Of a stretch of 64,000 bases of DNA, positions 1-8,297 are shown in pieces. A program made the position numbers and the translations under genes. This stretch comes from Mesostigma viride (taxonomy: Eukaryota; Streptophyta; Mesostigmatophyceae; Mesostigmatales; Mesostigmataceae), in contig RPFO01000130.1 of the NCBI GenBank assembly GCA_009746045.1, positions 2,078,125-2,142,124 of the forward strand, in the 5' to 3' direction. The notes beneath the pieces were generated by a model. That model was not told where the DNA came from and made no database searches. It saw nothing but the letters and a program-made list of their open reading frames with translations. Within the stretch, counting starts at the first letter, position 1; each line of letters opens with the position of its first letter.

Positions 1-3000
1 CTATGGCTACAAAAGGCAGAACTGGACCCTACCACCCTGTCAGTAATACTGGCAGGCCTAAAGGATAAGTGGGAGGACTTCAGAAAGGCAATGGCCTATG
101 TGCAGCAATGCCTAGAGCCGTTTGCTGCTGCAGCCAAGGAGGTAAAGGTGAAGCAGGTAAAGGGGGAGGAAGCCTCAGGTACGGGGCTCTCCAAGAAGCA
201 GATGCAGTCGCTGGTGGCCCAGGTAAAGGCGGTAATGGGGGGGGATAAAAACAAAAACAACAAAAGTGGGGGAGGTGGAAACAAGGGGGGGGGAAAGAAC
301 AATAACAATAAAAACAGAAAACAAAGTGGGGGAGCTAGCAAGCCAGGGGGTGCTAAGCCAGCAGGGGGGGACAAGAGGTTGCCTCATGACCCCACCAAAC
401 ATTGCACTAGGTGCCTTTGTAAGGGGCACCTAAAAGATGACTGCTGGAAAGGCAAACCCGACTATGGTTCTGACGTTGATGTTTGTCCTGGATGCTGGAA
501 AACACGTCACCCCATTGCAGCAAGAGCGCGCTGCACGGCACCCAGGCATAACAAGACCACGCCAGGGCGCTACAACCGCGCGGGGGCGGCAGACCAGGGA
601 GACTCCTGTAAGCTACCCTCACCATTTTTCACAAATGGTTTCCTGTTACCTTCTGTCTGCCAAGTGTTGCCTGAGTGTGATGATGTGGATTGGGAAGTGG
701 CATATGACATGACACTGTCACACATGATGCGTGACCCCACCATAGCTTCCCTTAGTGCAGCAGCAGAAAAGGTAATCACGTATGGTGCTCTAGCAGAGCA
801 ACTGCACAAGGTTATGGGCCATGAGGCTGTGGCTGAAAGGCTAGCCAATAAAATACAAGGCCATGATCTGGAACAGATGTGCAGGCACGTACGTAAGCAC
901 TGTGAGCAATGTCAGCTATATGCTCCTAAGCCCAGAAAATGGCATGTGGCCACACCACCACTGGCTAGAGGCAAACTGGTTGGGGATGTTATACACGTGG
1001 TGAAGGACACGGTATACTACCTAGTCATAAAGGATGCCTGGTCAAGGTTTGTGGTAGTGGAGCCTCTGCCTGGGATGGATAAAGAGCAGCTGCACAGAGC
1101 TTTACAGATAGCCTTGGCACGTTTTCACCCCATTGAAAAAGTAATGCTGGATCAGCAGTTTCTCTGCATCCAGGACAGGAATGACCTGCCCAAGATAGAA
1201 GTGTCTGGGGCTCAAGATCATGAACGTCAGGGGTTGGTAGAACGTACCATGAGAGCCATCAGGGATGTGATAAGAAAAATGCCATCCAGGTTGGCTGACT
1301 CTGGTAGCTATGCTGACAGGGCATCTTGGGCAGCAGGGGTGACTACCCAGCTAAACGCCAAACCAATAATGTCCTCACCTTTTGGGGAAATCACCCCAAC
1401 TGGCCTTCAGTCAGGCAGCTATGCTTCAGAGGTACACACTCACTACAACACACAAAGGCAGCACTTAGCCAAGTTGCTGGCAAAGAAAGACAAAAATAAT
1501 GCCAGGCCTGTGTTTGAAGTGGGGGACCATGTGTTGTTTTTCAGAGAGGGTGACAGAGGAAGAGCACACTCTGCCAGATGGCACGGTCCAGCTGTAGTCA
1601 CCAAAATTCATGAAGAAGGGACTGCAGTCACTATACAACATGACAGAGAGCGTGTGGTCAGCAAGCATAGACTCAAGCTTTATTACCCACCACTGGCAGA
1701 CGTGTCAGGGGTAGAATTCTTGGACATGGATTCAGAGCAGGAGTCTGGTGGATTGATCTCACCCAATGAATTGGCTAAGGACGTCATTGATGCAAGCACT
1801 AGTACCACAGTAGAAGCTCCTGTGTTCCTCAGTAGTGCAGCCCCACTACAACCCAATAGTCCACCTGGGCAGGAGGACGGTGCACAGGGTGAGCAGCAGG
1901 TAGCACCTCCCTCACACCTGGAGGAGTCACAAAATAGAGCAGATCCTGTCGTTCCCAGGAAGTCATTTGCTGAGATTCTTAAGGCCTTGCACAAGGCACA
2001 CAACACTAAAGCAGTTGTGGCAACAGGTACAGCACAAGTCAATGCTGTAGGGGATGCAGGTCAAGATCCTAGTATTTTGGCTGTAGACACCCAAGCACAG
2101 GTGAGTATCATCAGTGCAGCAGCTGTATCTGGTCTGAAAATGAAGGCCTCACCATGGGCTAGAGTGTCAGATTTTTCAGGCAAAACCAAAATGCAGGTCA
2201 AAGGTCAGGTGAGCATTCAAATCTTGGGTATGCCCACTCCATTTCAGGTGGTTGAGGGTTACTCAGGGAATGCCCTGTTAGGGGAACCTTTTGTATCTTA
2301 CCCTGGTGTTGTCATCTCAGCTGGGAGGTTGAGTGTGGCAGGGGTAGGACAGGTGCCTCTAGATCATTTTAAAATCCCTTTGAGCCAGATTAGCACTGGG
2401 TTGGATGCTGCCATCAATGCAGTTAAGCCCAAGTACCTCCCAGGTCAGGAACCGTGTGTGGAGGACCTCATACACTCTCAAAAGCTACACCCTTCAGCGT
2501 TTGGGCTTGGTAGATGGGATGTTGCATCCATGTCTCCCCTGTCCTATGATGATATTGTACGGGACTGCCAGACGCAGATTGGGTTTCTTAAGTGGCTTGA
2601 GGCTTTTACCAAAGCCAGGGAGGAGTGGGTTGTTCCAGATGCACGTAGTCCCACACACACACCACCTGTGACTCCTCTTGATGCTATGCCAGCTGGAGCC
2701 AAGAAGCTAAGGTTAAAGTTTGTGTGCAAGCATAAACCTCAGGCTGATGGGGGACCACCCATTTTCCATGCTAGGCCATGTGTTACTGAGTTCAGGGGCT
2801 CTACAGAGCTGACAGAGGCTGAGCTTTATACTCCTGGTATTCAGCAAACGTCTCTCAAGGTGTTGCTTTCCTTGTTTTTGCATCAGCTTAATACAGGGAA
2901 GGATTATGTGTGTAAAGCCACAGATATCAAAAGAGCCTTTCTAAAGGGGGACCCTGCCATAGCACAGCAGGTCTGGAGAGGTCAGGTATACGTGGTGAAT

Positions 3001-3459
3001 ACTCCTAAGGTGTGGCACAGGGATATTGTTCAACCCTTGTTGAGGCCAAACCTGGGGGTTGAAGGGTTGCAGTCAGCTCCAAAAATTTTTAGGCTGTCTG
3101 CACAGGAGGTATTCATGAAGCTAGGGGCCACCTATGATGACATTGACCCTTGCTTGTTTGTCATCCCACACCCTGATGGAATGATGATGTTTGTCTGGCA
3201 TGGGGATGATCAGTTAATCTCAGGTCCTAGAGCTGCAGTGGATGCTTTCATAGCTCAGGTGTCTGCCAGTTTTGAGATTGGCAAGCAGCTAGAGCTGGGC
3301 AAGGAGCCAGTCAAGTTCTGTGGCATGATGCTTGAGTTGCTGCAGCAGCAGGGCAGCTGGGTTTGTTCCATGCAGGCCTCTGCTGAATACATTAAGTCTT
3401 GTCTGGATGTCCTGCCTGTTCACATCACCCTTTTTAATGCATCTCTTGTACATGTGTGA
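1..3459 (+). CDS. Copia-like retrotransposon gag-pol polyprotein, 5' partial
   Basis: The frame is open from base 1, so gag starts outside the window; the first ATG is at 91. Visible domains in order: the end of a gag-like helical region; a CCHC knuckle (CTRCLCKGHLKDDC, about 403-444) and a second Cys cluster (to about 535); an integrase HHCC finger (about 817-912); an integrase core with D in GDVIHV (about 985), D in MLDQQF (about 1147) and E in GLVERTM (about 1240); a GPY/F-like tail (RWHGPAVV, about 1576); a retropepsin-like segment (AVDTQAQVSIIS near 2080, ALLGEPFV near 2280); and a copia-type reverse transcriptase with ATDIKRAFLKGD (about 2920) and HGDDQLISG (about 3200). Two things are odd. 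Integrase comes before protease, whereas copia is normally gag-PR-IN-RT-RH. No RNase H follows before the stop. The usual YVDD is HGDD, which keeps both aspartates. The copy is probably degenerate or 3' truncated. Retroelement pol is certain; the exact clade is not. Confidence 0.88.
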   Translation, partial: LWLQKAELDPTTLSVILAGLKDKWEDFRKAMAYVQQCLEPFAAAAKEVKVKQVKGEEASGTGLSKKQMQSLVAQVKAVMGGDKNKNNKSGGGGNKGGGKNNNNKNRKQSGGASKPGGAKPAGGDKRLPHDPTKHCTRCLCKGHLKDDCWKGKPDYGSDVDVCPGCWKTRHPIAARARCTAPRHNKTTPGRYNRAGAADQGDSCKLPSPFFTNGFLLPSVCQVLPECDDVDWEVAYDMTLSHMMRDPTIASLSAAAEKVITYGALAEQLHKVMGHEAVAERLANKIQGHDLEQMCRHVRKHCEQCQLYAPKPRKWHVATPPLARGKLVGDVIHVVKDTVYYLVIKDAWSRFVVVEPLPGMDKEQLHRALQIALARFHPIEKVMLDQQFLCIQDRNDLPKIEVSGAQDHERQGLVERTMRAIRDVIRKMPSRLADSGSYADRASWAAGVTTQLNAKPIMSSPFGEITPTGLQSGSYASEVHTHYNTQRQHLAKLLAKKDKNNARPVFEVGDHVLFFREGDRGRAHSARWHGPAVVTKIHEEGTAVTIQHDRERVVSKHRLKLYYPPLADVSGVEFLDMDSEQESGGLISPNELAKDVIDASTSTTVEAPVFLSSAAPLQPNSPPGQEDGAQGEQQVAPPSHLEESQNRADPVVPRKSFAEILKALHKAHNTKAVVATGTAQVNAVGDAGQDPSILAVDTQAQVSIISAAAVSGLKMKASPWARVSDFSGKTKMQVKGQVSIQILGMPTPFQVVEGYSGNALLGEPFVSYPGVVISAGRLSVAGVGQVPLDHFKIPLSQISTGLDAAINAVKPKYLPGQEPCVEDLIHSQKLHPSAFGLGRWDVASMSPLSYDDIVRDCQTQIGFLKWLEAFTKAREEWVVPDARSPTHTPPVTPLDAMPAGAKKLRLKFVCKHKPQADGGPPIFHARPCVTEFRGSTELTEAELYTPGIQQTSLKVLLSLFLHQLNTGKDYVCKATDIKRAFLKGDPAIAQQVWRGQVYVVNTPKVWHRDIVQPLLRPNLGVEGLQSAPKIFRLSAQEVFMKLGATYDDIDPCLFVIPHPDGMMMFVWHGDDQLISGPRAAVDAFIAQVSASFEIGKQLELGKEPVKFCGMMLELLQQQGSWVCSMQASAEYIKSCLDVLPVHITLFNASLVHV

Positions 3460-4030
3460 GGTGACCTTTGGGTCATAGTAGGTTATCTGACAGTTTTTTT
3501 AAGGCATTGGGAATGGCTGCGTCCATTGGATGGCTATGTGTGTTTCTGTTGAAACCCAAAGAAAACTTAAAGTGGGAGTTAGTCTAAGTCTCCCGCCTGT
3601 AGCCTAAGTGGACACGTGCCAGCACCGCCGGCGCCCAATTGGGTACTGGGACGGTGCTGGACTAGAGCAGTCGTGGCATGGACACGTGGCTGTACTCAGT
3701 ATGTGATGAGCCGGTACCTCAGTACCGGGACTGTAGTTGTCATGTTAGGACTGACTAGATCAGGTTGTAACTGATAGGTTAGTCCGTCCAGGATCAGTAA
3801 GTTAGTTTAACTTACGCAAAGTCTGGCCAGCCATCGTTGACGGCTGGCCAGCAGTATATGTGCCACATTATCCTAATGCCAAGGTGTCTCGTCGTTCACA
3901 CACACACGCCATTTGGCAGTGCCCAAGCATTCCAAGCTTAGTGTGTCCATAACTCACTAGGGCGACCACAAGGACCTACAGGGGCAGGGTTACGACCCAT
4001 GTTAGACGCAGGGATAGAGGAAACAGGATG
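3460..4030 (+). other. Putative 3' UTR/LTR region of the copia-like element
   Basis: This is non-coding sequence directly after the pol stop. A purine-rich stretch (about 3560-3575) could be a polypurine tract. Short inverted repeats lie near 3711-3728 and 3824-3848 (GGCCAGCC...GGCTGGCC), and a CA repeat near 3898. The matching 5' LTR would be outside the window, so LTR borders cannot be fixed. Confidence 0.35.
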
Positions 4031-4289
4031 AGGTTGAGGCCTAGAAGCATTATCAGGAAGTGAGGCCCTAATTGAGGGTTGAACCAAGGTTGCAGAAGGG
4101 ACAGGGGCCTGGTTTATAAGGTGAAGGAAGGGTCATAACTAAATCTGACACGCATACGTTCTTCATAGGTGGGAGGGGTAACAGAGGTGCGACGCCGACC
4201 ACTAGCGGTAGAGGAAGGAGGTGAGGTACGCAGGATACCTTGAGGAGTGAGGTGGTGTACCGTCTCCAACGAGTCACGTCTATTAATCC

Positions 4290-4309
4290 TAGTATTATTA
4301 TTATTATGG

Positions 4310-4341
<32 letters not shown>
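4290..4341. repeat. (ATT)n microsatellite
   Basis: This is an imperfect ATT/TTA trinucleotide tract, read as poly-Asn on the minus strand. The surrounding stretch 4031-4941 is AT-rich, with short open frames on the minus strand and no recognisable gene; it may be the 3' UTR of the minus-strand retroelement that ends at 4942. Confidence 0.8.
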
Positions 4342-4941
4342 GGTAGTGCTTAGTAGTGGTAGGTATAGGTGACATATCTCCACCCACAAGATCCATGTTT
4401 AATAAAAGGAAAAAAAAATTAAGGCTTTAAGAAGAAAAATTAATTAAAGGAATAGGAAATTAAAACAATGAAAATAAAAGGAAAAGCCCTACTAGGAAAA
4501 GCAATTTGAATCAATCCTTTTTGGTAACAGTAATGGAGAGGGAACCAAATTCCAACGTGAGAGGAGTGTCTAAACAGGAAGAAGAGGACACAGAACGACG
4601 AGGGGGTGACGGAGGAGGAGTAACAAACACTAGAGTTTCCACAGGAGGAGCAGGGCGTGCATGAAGACCTAGAGATCAGATTCACTATATGCTATAAGGA
4701 ATTGCTGGGCATCTTCAAAGGCCATGAATTTCTTATATCTTAAAAATATAATTACTTACAGCAGAGTGAAATCACTCAAACCAAAGCAAACGCCCAGCTA
4801 TAAACCTATGTACAGAGCCATGTCAAAGCTCTATACTACCATAAGACCAATGGAAACGCCTAACGGGAGGAACCTAATAGCCCTGCTGCACCGCAAAATC
4901 AGCCCGCGTACGGCGGAGCACGATGTCAGCCATGGCCCGAG

Positions 4942-5940
4942 TCAGCGCCACCGCGACAAGCGCTGACGCCAATATGACGTCCAGGTCCGCGCCGACCATG
5001 GGGCCCGCTGGCCCTCCAGGTCCAGCCGGTCCTCCCGGAGCCGGCAACACTCCTTAAAGAAGGCGGAGGTCAGGGGCCCCATGGCCCCAAACTCCTCCAG
5101 GACAAAGGGCACCACACGATGGTGCCCGACGTCGCCGTAGGCCAGGAGCTTGGCCCGCTCCGCCCGGTCCGCCGTGTAACCTGCCGTGAGGGAGGCCCCA
5201 GCCACGTGGCTAAGAGCCAAGGGCCGCGCCACCAAAACGTCAATAAGCAGATGCCGGCCACCCCCCTCAAAGTCCAGCACCACGATGTCAGGCCGGTGGT
5301 TGGGGGAATAGAACTTGGCAGCGCCATCCGCATCCTCGGACCGGATGTTCGCGTGGGGGAAAACCGACCGAATCATGGCGAGCACCACCGTCAGGAGGAC
5401 AGTGTGCAAATACAAATACCAATTCTGATTCTGTTGGCCCCCCATGCAGGCAAGGTAGTGAGTCCCCGTGGGATCCAGCGGCTGCCCACAGCTACCACAA
5501 GGCCGCCCGGCCGGAACAATTAGAGGCTGCGGGGCAAATAGCTGGTGCCAGAGCGCCACCGAGTAGTGGCTGGGAGCCAAGGCGAATGGGGGGGCCATGG
5601 GAAGAGCACGAAGGTACGCCGAGCCCACACTCCGCAAGGAAAGCGAGAACAGCCACGCACGTCCCTGAGCGTTGAGGTCCGCGAAAAGAGCAATCCAATC
5701 AGCCGTGTGCAGAATACCCGCGTAGGTTTTCTGGTGTTTATCGATGACGCGAGCAGGGAATGCGGCGGGAGATCTATATCTAATCACATTGTAGGAACGG
5801 TTTTGTACAATCTTTCTAGCATCAGACCAGGACAGGAAAATGGAGGACCATTGAGGAGTGATTACTACGCAATATTTAGCTAAGCTATTATCACTAGAAG
5901 AATGCGAAGGAGCAGTAAAAGGACGCCGCTGGCTCTGATG
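4942..5940 (-). pseudogene. Retroelement C-terminal (zinc finger plus nuclease-like) domain fragment
   Basis: One open minus-strand frame runs from about 5940 down to a stop at 4942, with no convincing ATG at its start. It contains ITPQWSSIFLSW, then a Cys/His cluster CGSCGQ...GTHYLAC, then RPDIVVLDFEGGGRHLLIDV. The CxxC...HxxxC finger followed by PD...D resembles the C-terminal domain of algal and fungal non-LTR reverse-transcriptase proteins, some of which carry a restriction-like endonuclease (family knowledge). No reverse transcriptase precedes it, so this is a 5'-truncated copy. It uses a much more GC-rich composition than the flanks. The nuclease assignment is inference; the retroelement origin is fairly secure. 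Confidence 0.6.
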
Positions 5941-6639
5941 TTAACGCACCTTGTTGGTCGTGTGATGCCACGCTAGGAAATTGAGGCGTAGGCGACTTAT
6001 CTACGGGGTCTGAACCGAACCGATATCATGACGACGCACGTAGGCACATGCAAGGCTTCCAGCGCCATGCAGGTTGTCGTAAGTATCCGGTTCAAAAGGG
6101 TTCTGCGTAAGGCGACGGGCGTCTAAATAGCAACAGCATGCAAGGCACAGAAAAGGTGTAATCTACGCGACGCTAATCGTCTCACTACCGTGGAATGAAA
6201 GCCAGCACCTGAAAGCCGTCACCTAACTACGACAGGAAAACAGCAACCTAAAGAGGAGCAGGAGCTATTAATGCCGAAAGAGGAGCAGGAGCTATCTAAT
6301 AAGGATTTTCCGCTTCGAGCAGGTCTAACTACTAGACAGGCGTGTCCCGAATCGGGCAGCACTACTCTGCTAGCTTGCCGGCGACCTGCCAAATAACCTG
6401 CATGGCAAGGATGTGTCGTCTTCGCAATCCCGACCACGGATTACGGCCGGTCAGTGGTAAGAATGGGTTCTGTAGCAAAGGATTGTCGTCACGATCCCTA
6501 CCTAAACTACCTCCGAGTCCATTGTTGCGGCTCGGTCCTCTACCGCCGCCTCTACCTAATTACCCACGTCTAATCGTACCTAAGCAGTTGAGGCCGTTTG
6601 TAACTACACCCTGGGCGAAAGATGGACGTGACGACCCTG

Positions 6640-6700
6640 ATCTCAATTAATTAATCAATTAATAGACACGTGCATGACTGCGTCACGTGAGCATAAGTCC
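6640..6700 (-). repeat. 3' tail of a type-B LINE
   Basis: Read on the minus strand, this has a CACGTGACGCAG motif followed by TTAATTAA-type repeats, matching the 3' ends at 45.3, 53.7 and 61.7 kb. The rest of 5941-6741 holds no gene I recognise; short open frames there show no known motif. Confidence 0.5.
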
Positions 6701-6741
6701 TCAGTCAGTGGGAGGGGAACATGGGATGGAATGGATGGTAT

Positions 6742-7120
6742 TCGGGGTTCTCTGAACATAGTTTCTTTATAGTGATACGGAAGGGGAGCCGCTGATGCTA
6801 GGTGAAATAGAGCTGGGTGATGTGATCGTAATAAGGTTGATTAGGCTTCTAGTGTACGAGTATTACGGATGATATGGCCTAATTGTTGCGGCCCATACCT
6901 TGACGGTGTGCTGAGTACCTTGACGACGGATTTTTGCGTCTAGGTTCTCCTAACAGATCTGTGATTGCGGACGGGTTTGCAACAAGCAATATCTGAAGTA
7001 AAACTTGACGGCTAAAACTGTTTAGAGGCCGTTGCCGGATCTGGCCGTTGGTAGAGAGCCGTTGGCCTTGAAACACGATAAAAGCTTGCTCACCTAGCTC
7101 ATGGCGGTCTCTTTTGTTTT
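6742..7120 (+). repeat. DIRS split direct repeat A1
   Basis: Left copy of the 379-bp repeat; its partner is 11584-11962. It probably contains the promoter and 5' UTR of the element, since the gag-like ORF starts 72 bp after it ends. Confidence 0.95.
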
Positions 7121-7191
7121 AACGAAGGCGGCGACAGGGGTCAGGGGCAGCGTAGCTGACGCCCGGAATTCCTTTCTGCAAAGCGGCTGGG

Positions 7192-8250
7192 ATGCCGAAG
7201 CCCGGGCGGAAGCCAGGTTCGACAGGTGCTGGGAAGCAATTACCGAAAGCTAATCCCGAGGTGCCGACAGCTACTAAACAGACGGGAAAGGGCCGACTAG
7301 GCTGGCCGACGCAGAAGAAAAGGCTCCATCAGGAGCTCTCCACTTGCTCGGGCCTGCCTGAAGTGTGCGCTGCCTTTGAGGCGGTCCTCGGGACCGACTG
7401 GGTAACTACTGTCAGCCGGTGGTCTGCGGCCCAGCTGGAGTCCGTCGTTGGACTGCTGGTCGACCACGTGGACGGGCCTGAAATTCTGGCAGCAGCGGAC
7501 CCAAACGAAGCGCTAGTGGCAGCCCTCCAAAGCGCCCGGGACTTGGCGGACTCGGACGAAGAGGAGATGCAGCCACCACGCCGGCCCACGAAAGGGGCGA
7601 AAAAGGGGACGAAAAAAGTCGGAAGCCCAGCCCCGAGCAAGGGAAAGGCCGCGGGGGATGTGAGGGAGCAGCTCTTGGAGCTGGCGGCTATTATTGGCAA
7701 GCAGGGGCAGGCGGGCAAAGAAGAGGAGGAGGAGGAGGAGTCCGAGGAAGAGGATTTCCTGACGAAATTGAAGGATGCGCTGGCCGGGGCAGATGGGGCT
7801 TCCAGGAAGCCGAAAAAGACCAAAGGGGTGACGCTGCCCACTCGAGCACAAGTGGTGAATTGGAGGGTGCAAGAGAGAGTGCTCCCCGAGGTGCTCGAGG
7901 ATGCCAACGACAATGGAGGGGGGATAAAGAGTTGGATCATGGCTACTCGCCAAGGGGGGTGGAGGAACCAGGAAAGCAGGAAGGTGGTCATGAACATCGC
8001 CCTGGCCATGGACACACTCTTCAAGGAGTTGGGGCCGGCAGCCGGGGAGTTGGCTGGGGTAGAGTATCTCATGAGGGTGGTGGCAGCCATGCTCCTAGTG
8101 GAGAGCCAGGGGTCAGGAGGGTGGAAGGTGGCTGGCCACCTCCTTGCTCTCAAGGAAGATGCCTCCTTGGTGAGCAACCCGGCCATGAAGATGGCCCTGC
8201 AAAGCGCCACGATGATGGAGAAGCTGGGCAAGGCCCAGCAAACCAAGTAA
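7192..8250 (+). CDS. DIRS ORF1, gag-like protein
   Basis: A 352-residue protein in the gag position of the DIRS element. The N-terminus is basic and Pro/Gly rich (MPKPGRKPGSTG). The middle has alternating Lys-rich and Glu-rich runs (a block of seven Glu, then SEEED), and the C-terminal third is predicted helical. I see no zinc knuckle. The product presumably packages element RNA, by position only. It starts at the first ATG downstream of repeat A1 and ends 48 bp before the ATG of the RT ORF, so the two are separate cistrons or joined by reinitiation or read-through. Low-complexity acidic runs make similarity searches unreliable. Confidence 0.8.
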   Translation: MPKPGRKPGSTGAGKQLPKANPEVPTATKQTGKGRLGWPTQKKRLHQELSTCSGLPEVCAAFEAVLGTDWVTTVSRWSAAQLESVVGLLVDHVDGPEILAAADPNEALVAALQSARDLADSDEEEMQPPRRPTKGAKKGTKKVGSPAPSKGKAAGDVREQLLELAAIIGKQGQAGKEEEEEEESEEEDFLTKLKDALAGADGASRKPKKTKGVTLPTRAQVVNWRVQERVLPEVLEDANDNGGGIKSWIMATRQGGWRNQESRKVVMNIALAMDTLFKELGPAAGELAGVEYLMRVVAAMLLVESQGSGGWKVAGHLLALKEDASLVSNPAMKMALQSATMMEKLGKAQQTK

Positions 8251-8297
8251 ACACCGAAAGGGTAAACCGCTCCCCCTTCCCACTGCCTCTTCCTACA

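Noticed and set aside
7329-8246. Minus-strand frame of 305 residues
   Set aside because: Shadow of the DIRS ORF1 (Ser-rich from reversed Glu/Lys codons).
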